A program made the translations under genes and the position numbers. This document shows positions 28,327 to 36,729 of a stretch of DNA of 64,000 nucleotides, piece by piece; the stretch's first letter is position 1; the number at the start of each line of letters is the position of its first letter. Location of the stretch: positions 992,001 to 1,056,000 of the forward strand of contig CAWBYL010000006.1 in the NCBI GenBank assembly GCA_963793025.1. Reading direction: 5' to 3'. The DNA comes from CAWBYL01 sp963793025 (GTDB lineage Bacteria; Actinomycetota; Acidimicrobiia; Acidimicrobiales; Acidimicrobilacustridaceae). The notes beneath the pieces were generated by a model. The model was not told where the DNA came from. It worked only from the letters and a program-made list of their open reading frames with translations, and did no database searches.

Positions 28327-29313
28327 CTACTCCTCGGGGCCCACGTCGAAGAACTGCTTGGACCACTTGCGCAGCGTGCTGTAGCCCTTGGCATCGACCT
28401 TGGAGTACGCCGGGTTCTCGATCCATGCCTGGTAGCGCCAGATCTCGAGATCGTCCTCGACGGTGGACAGGAACTCCTTGGCGACCCGCTCGGCCAGGTC
28501 GTCGGGGGCCGTGGGGGAGTCGTCGCCCGGTATCCGGGGCCACCAGATCGTGTAGTACATGTTCGAGGCGCCGTTCTCGACCGGTGTGGTGGAGAAGACC
28601 ACCCGGTAGTTCGCTGCCCCTTCGAAGGCGCTGATCGCCCCGCCCAGGCCGAAGAGCCGGCTGTGGATCTTCATGCGCATGGCGTCCGGATCGTCGCTGG
28701 AGGTGTCGGGCCAGCCGGCGATGAAGTCCCAGATCGGCCCCTCGTAGGACCAGTGGATCACCTTCGGTGTCACCGAGGCCCGGTGGACGAACTCGAAATG
28801 GGCGCTGTCGGCCGAGTTCTCGAGCACGATCTGAGGGTGCACCGGCTCCATCTCGTTGGTCACCGTGAACACCGGGTAGTACGCGTCGGGGTCGAGCTCG
28901 AACTGGGGGTAGGTGTGGAAGACGTCGAGCATCTCCCACGCCGGCGGTTCGCCGAGCGGGTGGTGCCACATGAACACCAGCCCGTACTGCTCCATCACCG
29001 GCCACACCCGGAGCCGCTTGGACCGGTTGGGCCGGTCCTGGTCGGGGATGGCGGCGTTGTGGCCGTCGGGGCCCCACTGCCAACCGTGGAACGGGCACTG
29101 CACGCAGTCCCCGACGACCTTGCCGCCGTGACCGATGTGGGCCCCCAGATGTTGGCAGTGGGCCTGCATCACGTGCAGCTCGCCCCCGTCGCCGCGATAG
29201 CCCACCAGGTCCTCTCCGAAGAACCGCAGGGGCTTGGCCTCGCCCGTCCCGAAGTCGCCCGACCAACCGATCTGCCACCAACCGGTGACCTTCCACGTGA
29301 ACGGAACCTGCAT
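28327..29313 (-). CDS. Rieske non-heme iron oxygenase, KshA-like
   Basis: Terminal oxygenase of 328 residues. The Rieske cluster ligands are C53, H55, C73 and H76 (HCQHLGAHIG...CPFHGWQW). The mononuclear iron site is D169-x2-H172-x4-H177 (ENSADSAHFEFVH). Overall layout resembles the 3-ketosteroid 9-alpha-hydroxylase oxygenase KshA, though shorter. ATG 29313 follows CGGAGG. No reductase partner is in the window. It diverges from a P450 operon across operator site 2, so both are probably co-regulated. Substrate is likely a polycyclic or alicyclic acid or CoA ester (inference). Confidence 0.88.
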   Translation of the reverse strand: MQVPFTWKVTGWWQIGWSGDFGTGEAKPLRFFGEDLVGYRGDGGELHVMQAHCQHLGAHIGHGGKVVGDCVQCPFHGWQWGPDGHNAAIPDQDRPNRSKRLRVWPVMEQYGLVFMWHHPLGEPPAWEMLDVFHTYPQFELDPDAYYPVFTVTNEMEPVHPQIVLENSADSAHFEFVHRASVTPKVIHWSYEGPIWDFIAGWPDTSSDDPDAMRMKIHSRLFGLGGAISAFEGAANYRVVFSTTPVENGASNMYYTIWWPRIPGDDSPTAPDDLAERVAKEFLSTVEDDLEIWRYQAWIENPAYSKVDAKGYSTLRKWSKQFFDVGPEE

Positions 29314-29352
29314 GGCGACCTCCGGGAACTGGTCGAGGAGTGCGACACCGCG

Positions 29353-29368
29353 AAACCTCTACATCTAT
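29353..29368. promoter_or_regulatory. CATCTAGATG operator, site 2
   Basis: AAACCTCTACATCTAT, 12 of 16 matches to the island palindrome, in the divergent gap between the Rieske oxygenase (start 29313) and the P450 (start 29475). It is one of the weaker copies. Confidence 0.5.
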
Positions 29369-29474
29369 CCTAACGTCCCGGCCACGATCGATCGCCGGCC
29401 GGTCGCCGTGGGGATCGGCCCCGAGCGACGGTCCGGCGCCGACGGTCCGGACCTCGTCCGCTGGGGAGGACTCG

Positions 29475-30680
29475 ATGACTGACGCACTGCAGGTCAACCT
29501 GATGGACGGGACGTGGCACGCCGACGACCCCCACGCCATCTGGGCGCAGCTCCGCCGCGATGCCCCTGTCCACCACGACCCCCAGGGCGACGTGTGGGGC
29601 ATCTCGAAGTACCACGACATCCTGGCCGTGGAGAAGGACCCGACGACCTTCTCCAGCTTCCGGGCGCCCGCCCCTCACGGGATGCACCTCCCCATGATGA
29701 TCTCGATGGACGACCCCGAGCACCAGTGCCGCCGGGGCCTCGTCAGCCGGGGCTTCACCCCCAAGCGGGTCGCCGCCCACGAGCCGATGTTGCGACAGGT
29801 GTGCAACGACATCATCGACGAGGTCTGTGAGAAGGGCCGCGCCGACTTCGTGTGGGACATCGCCGCCCCGCTGCCGTTGATCATGATCGCCGACCTGCTC
29901 GGCTTCGAGCCCGAGATGCACGACGATCTACTGCGGTGGTCCGAGGCCCTGGTCACCCCCGTCGAGGGCCGCTCGGTCGAGGAGGGCATGGTCCATGCTG
30001 CGGCGGTGACGATGGAGTTCGCCGAGGCCCAGCTGGCGCTCGTCGCCGATCGTCGGGCCCACCCTCGCGACGACGTGCTCACCACCCTGTGCCAGGCCGA
30101 GATCGACGGCGAGCGCCTCGACGACGAGTCGCTCGTGCAGGAGAGCCTGCTCATCCTCATCGGCGGCGACGAGACCACCCGCCACGTGCTGAGCGCCGGC
30201 ATGCTCGCCCTGATCGAGAACCCCGACCAGCGCGGGGCACTGCGGTCGGGGGCGGCCGACATGGCCACTGCGGTGGAGGAGATGATCCGCTGGGCCTCCC
30301 CGGTGCAGGCCATGGGTCGCACCGCGACCAGCGACGTCACCTTCCGGGGTCACGACATGAAGGAAGGGGACCAGCTCGCCCTCTTCTACCCGTCGGGCAA
30401 CCGCGACGAGGACGTGTTCGACGATCCCCAGCGGTTCGACATCACCCGCAAGCCCAACCCGCAGATCGCCTTCGGGTTCGGCACCCACTTCTGTCTGGGC
30501 GCGTCGTTGGCCCGCCTCGAGTGCCGGGTGATGTTCGGCGAGCTGCTGCGACGGCTCCCCGACATCGAGCTGGCCTCCGACACGGTGCCGCACCGGCGGC
30601 CGTCGAACTTCGTCTCCGGCCTGGAGTCGCTGCCGGTGACCTTCACCCCCACCGCTCGGGAAGGGCGCACCCATGGCTGA
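29475..30680 (+). CDS. Cytochrome P450
   Basis: A 401-residue soluble bacterial P450: I-helix IGGDETTRH, ExxR in EEMIRW, heme loop FGFGTHFCLGASLARLE with Cys near residue 340. This is the CYP107/CYP125-like class often used on steroids, terpenoids and fatty acids in actinobacteria. Start ATG 29475 after GGGGAGGA; an upstream in-frame ATG would add a poor Arg-rich tail. Overlaps the phosphotransferase start by 8 bases. Redox partners are not encoded nearby. Confidence 0.92.
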   Translation: MTDALQVNLMDGTWHADDPHAIWAQLRRDAPVHHDPQGDVWGISKYHDILAVEKDPTTFSSFRAPAPHGMHLPMMISMDDPEHQCRRGLVSRGFTPKRVAAHEPMLRQVCNDIIDEVCEKGRADFVWDIAAPLPLIMIADLLGFEPEMHDDLLRWSEALVTPVEGRSVEEGMVHAAAVTMEFAEAQLALVADRRAHPRDDVLTTLCQAEIDGERLDDESLVQESLLILIGGDETTRHVLSAGMLALIENPDQRGALRSGAADMATAVEEMIRWASPVQAMGRTATSDVTFRGHDMKEGDQLALFYPSGNRDEDVFDDPQRFDITRKPNPQIAFGFGTHFCLGASLARLECRVMFGELLRRLPDIELASDTVPHRRPSNFVSGLESLPVTFTPTAREGRTHG

Positions 30681-31756
30681 GGAGACTCCGAGCAGCACGA
30701 CACCGTGGCGCCGCGACGCGACCGACATCGGGAATGCCCTCCAGCGGTGGGCCCTCCACCTCCGGGGCGACCGCTCGGTGGTCACCGACGTGCGCGTCCC
30801 CGACAGCGGCATGGCCAACGACACCGTGCTCTTCCTCCTCGACGGGGAGCCGCTCGTGGCCCGGTTCGCGCCTCATCCCGACATCCCGTTCCAGACCTTT
30901 CCGACCTTCGACCTGCCGATGCAGAGGCAGGTCCTCCAACTGGTGCACGACACCACCGACGTGCCCGTCCCCGAGGTGGTGCACCTCGAGGAGGACGAGC
31001 AGTACGTCGGGGTGCCGTTCCTCGTCGTCCGGGCGGTCGAGGGCCAGGTGCCGGGCGACAACCCGCCCTACCTGCTCGACCCCAACGGCTGGTTCCTCCA
31101 GGGCAGCCCCGAGGACTGGGCCCGGCTGGAGGCGAGCACCATCGACGTCCTCGTCCGGCTCCACCGGGTCAGCGACGAGGACGGTCGGTTGGGCTTCCTG
31201 CACCACGACGAGCCCGGCGCCACCGCCCTTGCTCGCCTGCTCGCCGACCAGCGGGCCTACTACGAGTGGGCGTGCGTGGGTCGACCCGTGCCGGTGCTCG
31301 AACGGGCACTCGAGCAGGCTCGAGGCCACCCTTCCGCCCAACGACAAGGCGGTGTTGAACTGGGGGGACAGCCGGCCCGGCAACATCATCTACCGGGACT
31401 TCGAGCCGGTGGCGGTGCTGGACTGGGAGATGGCGGCGGTGGGGCCGCCCGAGGTCGACCTGGCCTGGGTCACCTTCTTCCAACGGTTCTGGGCGGGCAT
31501 GGCCGACACCTACGGCCTCCCTCCGGTGCCGGCCATGTTCGGGCCCGCCGAGTCGGTCCTCGCCTACGAGGGCCGATCGGGGGAGAAGCTCGACCGTCTG
31601 GCGTGGTACGAGGCCTTCGCCGGCCTCCGGTTCGGGATCATCCTCGCCCGGATGAGCCAACGCTCGATCGCCTTCGGAGTGCAGGACGAACCGGCCGACG
31701 CCGACGACCTGATGATGTTCCCGACCCTGCTCGACCGCCTGCTCCAGGAGATCTGA
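30673..31756 (+). CDS. APH-like phosphotransferase family protein, frameshifted
   Basis: Kinase-fold protein of the aminoglycoside-phosphotransferase family, of the type found beside acyl-CoA dehydrogenases in actinobacteria. The first frame (to about 31310) carries the N lobe (NDTVLFLLDGEPLVARF); the second frame carries the catalytic loop NWGDSRPGNIIYRD and the metal site AVLDWEMAAVGPPEVDLAW. The break is at 31308-31322 in CTCGAGCAGGCTCGAGG; the total is one base over a multiple of three, so one extra base restores about 361 residues. Real substrate unknown (a small alcohol or CoA-pathway intermediate, not an antibiotic, is likely). Confidence 0.8.
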
Positions 31757-31757
31757 C

Positions 31758-32751
31758 ATGCGCGCCGCCGCCCTCACCGACGACCACACGTTCGAGGTGG
31801 TCGATCTACCCGATCCCACGCCGGGACCCGAGGACCTGGTGCTGCGCATCAAGGCCTGCGGCATCTGTGGTTCGGACCTGAAGGCCCACACCTTCATGCC
31901 CGGAGGCACGGTGATGGGCCACGAGTTCTGCGGCGACGTCGTGGCCGTCGGTGCCGACGTCCGGGACCGTTGGCAGGAAGGGCGATCTGGTCGCCGCCCT
32001 GCCGCTGACCGCGTGCGGACGGTGCCGGTGGTGCCTGGTCGACGACCCTGCGCACTGCGAGTCCTTCGATCCTCAGGGGGTCGGTGGCTCGCCGGGCGCC
32101 TTCTCCGAGTACCTGCGGGTCGCAGCCCGGTCGGCGGTGAAGTTGGCGCCCGGCACCGGCGATCTCGGCGCCCTGGTCGAGCCCCTCGCCGTGGGCCTGC
32201 ACACCGTCGCCGCCGCTCGGCTGCGGGCGGGTGATCGGGTGCTGGTGATCGGTGGCGGCAACGTGGGTGTCGGCGGTGTCGACCTGGGCCCGACGGCTCG
32301 GGGCCGGCGCCGTGGTCGTCAGCGATCCGTCCCCGACTCGACGCGACAGTGCCGACCGCTTCGGGGCCACCGACGTGCACGACCCGGGCGAGGGTCCGGT
32401 CCCGACCGGCTTCGACGTCGTCGTGGAGTGCGTCGGCGCCCCCGGGATGCTGCAGGCCGCCATCGACGCCGCTGCGGTCCGGGGCCGGGTCGTCGTCGCC
32501 GGGGTGTGCACGGTTCCCGACCAGATCGTTCCGTTGACCGCGGTGCTCAAGGAGGTCGAGCTGGCTTTCGCCGTGTACTACCGGGCCCACGAGTTCGCCG
32601 CCGCCGCCGATCTGCTCCAGTCCGGCGGCATCGACGCCGCCGCCTTCGTGAGCGGCCGCGTCGGTCTCGACGGGGTGGGCGACGCCTTTCAGACCCTGCT
32701 GTCGACCTCGACCGAGCGCAAGATCCTCGTCACCCCGAACACCACGCCTGA
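31758..32751 (+). CDS. Zinc-dependent alcohol dehydrogenase (MDR), multiply frameshifted
   Basis: Medium-chain dehydrogenase. Frame 1 has the catalytic-zinc residues CGICGSDLKAH and GHEFCGDV. After a break at 31973-31984, frame 2 has the structural-zinc Cys set (CGRCRWCLVDDPAHC) and VLVIGGGNVGVG. After a second break at 32265-32280, frame 3 carries RRLGAGAVVVSD, DVVVECVGAPG and the C terminus KILVTPN. Frame 3 has no stop here; the nearest stop (32749-32751) is in frame 2, so the 3 prime end is uncertain. It starts one base after the phosphotransferase stop region. Expected role: oxidation of a secondary alcohol with NAD(P). Confidence 0.72.
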
Positions 32752-32803
32752 GGGCGTCCGACCCATCACGTCGCCTCAGACCCGTCGCGCGCTCCCGCTG
32801 CCT

Positions 32804-32959
32804 GAGGCAGATGTCCGGCCGGAAGGGAGAGATCTGCCTCCGCGGCGCGGGCGCGTGGGTTCGCCAAGGCAGATGTCGGGCCGACCGGAGATCTGCCTCC
32901 GGGGCAGATGTCGGGCGCGAGGCAGATGTCGGGCCGGTCCCGGAGATCTGCCTCCGGTG
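32804..32959. repeat. Interleaved direct and inverted repeat cluster
   Basis: Four copies of GGCAGATGTCGGGCC-like sequence (near 32804, 32866, 32901 and 32919) alternate with three copies of GGAGATCTGCCTCCGG-like sequence (near 32829, 32887 and 32942). The two units are partly reverse complements, so up to three consecutive hairpins can form. It lies between the convergent alcohol dehydrogenase and SDR genes and could terminate transcription both ways. Confidence 0.75.
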
Positions 32960-32974
32960 AGGTGTGCCGGAGGG

Positions 32975-33680
32975 TCAGCCGGCGGCCGCACCGCTGCTGT
33001 CGGGAGCGAACATCGCGGCGGCCCGGTCGAGGGCCCCGAGCACGTCGGGGTAGCGCTTGGTGTGGGCGCCTCGATCGATCAGGTGGAGGTCGCCGGTGAT
33101 CGACGAGGACTCGTCGGAGGCGAGGAAGGTCACCAGGTTGGCCACGTCGTCGGGTCCGGTGGTGGTGGCCAACGGCGCGTTCTCGTCGAACTCGTCGACG
33201 ATCTCGGGCATGAGCCACATGCCCTCGGTGAGCGGCGTGCGCACCAGGCCCGGGCCGATGGCGTTGACCCGGATCCCGGCCGGTCCGAGCTCCATGGCCG
33301 CCACCTGGGCCAGCATGGCCGCCCCCGCCTTGGAGGTGCAGTACGCGCTCATCCCCGCCGAGGCCTGCACGGCGTTGAGGCGGCGCCACGATGGGGGCCG
33401 AGGACCCGATGCCGGCGTTGGCGAACAGGACGTCGAGCCCTCCGAAGCGCTCGACGGCCGTGGCGCACAGGACCTCCACGTCGGCCTCGACGGTGACGTC
33501 GCAGCGGACGCCCGCGACCGACGGAGCCAGCTCCTTCTCGACCGCCGCCACCCCGGCGTCGCCGAGGTCGCCGACGACGACCCGGGCGCCCTCGGCGACG
33601 AAGCGACGGGCGCTGGCCAGCCCGATGCCCGAGGCGCCGCCGGTGACGACGGCCACCTTGCCGCTGAGTCGACCGCTCAT
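32975..33680 (-). pseudogene. SDR gene with internal deletion and frame break
   Basis: The 5 prime part (from ATG 33680) encodes a normal SDR start: VVTGGASGIGLASA, DVTV and NAGIGSSAPIV. The 3 prime part encodes NAVQASAGMSAYCTSKAG with the YxxxK pair and a normal C-terminal half. Between NAG and the active-site Tyr only about 27 residues remain instead of about 70, so roughly 40 codons, including the catalytic-Ser strand, are missing at about 33375-33391, where the frame also changes. As written it cannot make a functional enzyme. Its start overlaps the upstream SDR stop (ATGA). Either true decay or an assembly collapse. Confidence 0.7.
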
Positions 33681-34513
33681 GACGCGTCCATGCGGTCGAA
33701 GGCGGCCTCGATGGTGTCGCGGCGAGCGTGCCAGGCCGGGCGGTAGGAGCCGTGGGTCAGGCAGAAGGGCTCGTCGGCGGCGAGGTCGGCGAGGAGGTTG
33801 CGGATGGCGTGGTCAGGGGTGGCCAGGTCGCCGTCGACCATCGGCGCGGCGGCGAGCATGGCGTCCACGTCCTCCTGGCGGAGCGCCGACTCGCCCAGCT
33901 CGGGGGGCCGGGCGGCCACGCTGCTCTCGAGGTGCCGCGTCAGCATTCCTCCCGGGAACAGGACGGTGACCCCTATCCCCTCGCCGTCGAGCTCCAGGCG
34001 CAGCGTCTCGCCGAACCCCATGACCGCGTACTTGCTGGCCTGGTAGGCCGCCAGGCGGACCGAGGGGGCGAGAACGCTGGAGGACGCGGTCAACACGATG
34101 GACCGCGATCCGGTGCGCTCCCTGAGCATCGGTAGGAACGCCCGGACGACCCGCACGGTGCCCAGGACGTTGACGTTCATCACCCAGGACCAGTCCTCTT
34201 CGGTGAGGACCTCGATGGCCCCGAACTGCTGGACCCCGACGTTGGAGCACAGCACGTCGCAACCGCCGAGGGTGGAGCGGACGTGGTCGGCGCCGGCGGT
34301 CACCGACTCCGGGTCGCCGACGTCGACCCGGGCCGACGTGGTCGCCACCCCGTGGGCCTCGGCCACCTCCGCGGCGGTGGTGGCGGCGGCGTCGCCGTCG
34401 ATGTCGAGGGCGGCGACGGCCATGCCCGTGCCGGCGAACAAGCGGCACAGGGCGGCACCCAGGCCGGAACCGGCCCCGGTGACGACCGCGACCCGGTCAA
34501 CATTGGTGTCCAT
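33677..34513 (-). CDS. SDR-family oxidoreductase
   Basis: A 278-residue intact short-chain dehydrogenase: TGAGSGLGAAL, acidic DIDGDA, SNVGVQ, catalytic Ser in LTASSS and YQASK. The LFPGGMLTRHLE segment and long C-terminal tail match the classical SDRs annotated as oxidoreductases in lipid catabolism. It starts 16 bases from operator site 3 and overlaps the deleted SDR gene downstream by four bases, so the two form one transcript. Confidence 0.88.
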   Translation of the reverse strand: MDTNVDRVAVVTGAGSGLGAALCRLFAGTGMAVAALDIDGDAAATTAAEVAEAHGVATTSARVDVGDPESVTAGADHVRSTLGGCDVLCSNVGVQQFGAIEVLTEEDWSWVMNVNVLGTVRVVRAFLPMLRERTGSRSIVLTASSSVLAPSVRLAAYQASKYAVMGFGETLRLELDGEGIGVTVLFPGGMLTRHLESSVAARPPELGESALRQEDVDAMLAAAPMVDGDLATPDHAIRNLLADLAADEPFCLTHGSYRPAWHARRDTIEAAFDRMDAS

Positions 34514-34528
34514 CGCCGGACGTTAGCA

Positions 34529-34544
34529 AGACATGTAGATGTTT
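34529..34544. promoter_or_regulatory. CATCTAGATG operator, site 3
   Basis: AGACATGTAGATGTTT, 14 of 16 matches, only 16 bases upstream of the minus-strand SDR start at 34513. This close spacing suggests it covers the promoter or start region, as a repressor would. Confidence 0.7.
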
Positions 34545-34554
34545 TTCCGGGGCC

Positions 34555-34995
34555 TCAGGAGAGCGAATCCACCCGCAGGCGCTCGAGGCGGAGGCGGGCG
34601 ATGCGCCAGTGGCCGTCCTCCACGACGTACTGCTCGAGGTAGTGGCCGTAGCCCTTGAGTCCCCAGCGGCTCCCGTCCTCCTGGGGCCACGCCACGTAGT
34701 CGAACATGGCCCAGATGCCCCGGGCGGTGCCTTCGCCGGTGATCTCGATCTCGGGCATGTGGCCGTGGTGGGTGGTGGTGGCCCCGGTGAGGGCGGTGCT
34801 CACGGTGCTCACGATCTCCTGGCGACCGACCGTCACCATGTCGGCCTCGGGGACCTCCATCGTGCAATCGGTGGCGAAGACCTGCCCCCACTCGTCCCAC
34901 CGCTTGGTGTCCATGAGCCGGAAGTAGCGGGCCTTGAGCTGGTGGATCTCCTCGATGGCGACGAGGCGGTCGATCTGGACCTGGATGTCGGGCAT
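34555..34995 (-). CDS. SnoaL-like (nuclear transport factor 2 fold) protein
   Basis: A 146-residue alpha+beta-barrel protein: the helical opening QIDRLVAIEEIHQLKARYFRLMD, then DEWGQVFATDCTMEVPE and the closing strands ending in RIARLRLERLRVD are typical of SnoaL_4. Such small proteins act as isomerases, dehydratases or cyclases in polyketide, steroid and aromatic pathways. ATG 34995 follows GGGAG. It diverges from the acyl-CoA ligase across operator site 4. Confidence 0.8.
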   Translation of the reverse strand: MPDIQVQIDRLVAIEEIHQLKARYFRLMDTKRWDEWGQVFATDCTMEVPEADMVTVGRQEIVSTVSTALTGATTTHHGHMPEIEITGEGTARGIWAMFDYVAWPQEDGSRWGLKGYGHYLEQYVVEDGHWRIARLRLERLRVDSLS

Positions 34996-35047
34996 GTCAC
35001 TCCCAGAGCTGGTCGGCGGCGGGCTCCATCATGCCCGTCCGGCCCCA

Positions 35048-35063
35048 ATCCATCTAGACCTTT
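35048..35063. promoter_or_regulatory. CATCTAGATG operator, site 4
   Basis: ATCCATCTAGACCTTT, 12 of 16 matches, in the divergent gap between the SnoaL-like gene (start 34995) and the acyl-CoA ligase (start 35105). It shares the left flank AATCCATCTA with site 5. Confidence 0.55.
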
Positions 35064-35104
35064 GTGGGGTTCAGCGGCGCGACCCGGTACTACGCTCCGG
35101 GTCC

Positions 35105-36670
35105 ATGCTCGAGTTCCCTTCCACCTACGCGGCCAGCACCCCCGACCGACTGGCGGTCGTCGTCGGAGGGACCGGCCACAGCCTCACCTTCGGCGAGCTC
35201 GAGGCTCGGGCCAACAAGGTGGCGCACGTCCTGCGGGCCAACGGTCTCGGGGTCGGCGACCACGTCGCCCTGCTGCTCGAGAACCGTGTCGAGTTCTTCG
35301 AGGTGATGTGGGCCGCTCTGCGCGCCGGAATCTACGTCACCCCGATCAACTGGCACCTCAACGCGGCCGAGGTGGCCTACATCGTCAACGACTGCGAGGC
35401 CTCGCTTCTGTTCGGGTCGGCCGATCTGCTGGCCGAGATCGACGACGAGGTTGCTCTGCCCTCCGAGCGGCGCATCGCCGTGGGCGGTGCCGTCCCGGGC
35501 CTGCGCGACTACGAGACCCTGTTGGCCGACTGCCCGGCCGAGCCCATCGCCGACCAGTCCGAGGGCAGCTACATGTTCTATTCCTCGGGCACGACGGGCC
35601 GACCCAAGGGCATCAAGGCGCCGGTCATCGGCGGCGAGATCGGCACCCCCAACTCCTTCAGTGGGCTCATGTCGACGATGTTCGGAGTCTCCGAGAGCTC
35701 GGTGTACCTCTCGCCCTCACCGCTCTACCACGCCGCTCCGGCGGGGTGGACGACCGGCGCCCACCGCCTCGGGGCGTCGACGGTGGTGATGGAGCGCTTC
35801 GACCCCGTCGAGACGCTGGAGCTGATCCAGCGCCACCGGGTCACCCACGTGCAGTTCGTGCCCACCCACATGGTTCGCCTGCTGAAGCTCCCGGCCGAGG
35901 TGAGGGACCGGTACGACCTGTCCAGCCTCGAGTACGTCATCCACGCCGCCGCCCCGTGCCCCCCCGACGTGAAGCGGGCCTTCATCGACTGGGTCGGGCC
36001 CAAGGTGTACGAGTACTACTCGGGCAGCGAGGGCATGGGGTTCTGCATCATCGGGTCCGAGGAATGGCTCGCCCATCCCGGCTCGGTCGGCACGTCGTTG
36101 CTCGGCGCCGTCCACGTCGTCGCGGCCGACGGCACCGAGCTCGGCCCCCGCGAGGAGGGCCAGGTGTACTTCGAGACACCGTCACGGATCGAGTACCACG
36201 GCGATCCCGAGAAGACGGCGGCGGCGTTCAACGACAGGGGCTGGGGCTCGCTCGGCGACATGGGCTGGGTCGACGAGGACGGTTACCTCTACCTCACCGA
36301 CCGCGTGTCCAACATGATCATCTCGGGCGGGGTCAACATCTATCCCCGCGAGATCGAGGATGTGCTGGTGATGCACCCCGACATCACCGACGCCGCGGTG
36401 ATCGGCGTGAGCCACCCGGACATGGGTGAGGCCGTCCGGGCGATCATCGAGCCGGCGGGACCGGTCGACGACGACGCCGTCTTCGCTCGGGAGGTCATCG
36501 ACTACTGCCGTGGGCGGCTCACCCACTTCAAGTGCCCGACCTCGGTGGCTCTGGTCGGCACCCTGCCCCGTCTCCAGACCGGGAAGATCTCCAAGCGCCT
36601 GTTCGACGACTGGCTCCGCCGACCCTTCCCCGACGGGGTGATCGTGGAGACCGATCTCTCCGACGCCTGA
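35105..36670 (+). CDS. AMP-dependent acyl-CoA synthetase/ligase
   Basis: A 521-residue ANL-superfamily ligase that activates a carboxylic acid to its CoA thioester using ATP. Motifs: P-loop YSSGTTGRPKGIK, adenine region YEYYSGSEG, GDMGWVDEDGYLYLTDR and the catalytic Lys in TGKISKRLF. ATG 35105 opens directly on EFPSTYAA; no Shine-Dalgarno is visible, and a TACTACGCT element lies just upstream, so a leaderless message is possible. It is followed by the molybdopterin oxidoreductase, P450 and CoA-transferase on the same strand. Confidence 0.9.
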   Translation: MLEFPSTYAASTPDRLAVVVGGTGHSLTFGELEARANKVAHVLRANGLGVGDHVALLLENRVEFFEVMWAALRAGIYVTPINWHLNAAEVAYIVNDCEASLLFGSADLLAEIDDEVALPSERRIAVGGAVPGLRDYETLLADCPAEPIADQSEGSYMFYSSGTTGRPKGIKAPVIGGEIGTPNSFSGLMSTMFGVSESSVYLSPSPLYHAAPAGWTTGAHRLGASTVVMERFDPVETLELIQRHRVTHVQFVPTHMVRLLKLPAEVRDRYDLSSLEYVIHAAAPCPPDVKRAFIDWVGPKVYEYYSGSEGMGFCIIGSEEWLAHPGSVGTSLLGAVHVVAADGTELGPREEGQVYFETPSRIEYHGDPEKTAAAFNDRGWGSLGDMGWVDEDGYLYLTDRVSNMIISGGVNIYPREIEDVLVMHPDITDAAVIGVSHPDMGEAVRAIIEPAGPVDDDAVFAREVIDYCRGRLTHFKCPTSVALVGTLPRLQTGKISKRLFDDWLRRPFPDGVIVETDLSDA

Positions 36671-36729
36671 CCGCACGGGGGCCTACGACCCTCGGCCCGA
36701 CCGGCCCTCACCGGGCCGCCGGAGGAGCC

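Noticed and set aside
30673..31756. Aminoglycoside resistance gene
   Set aside because: The kinase-like protein is of the type found in acyl-CoA catabolic operons, with WGDSRPGN instead of the resistance-enzyme loop.
32804..32959. Possible CRISPR array
   Set aside because: Unit spacing is irregular (16-62 bases), units occur in both orientations, and no cas gene is near.
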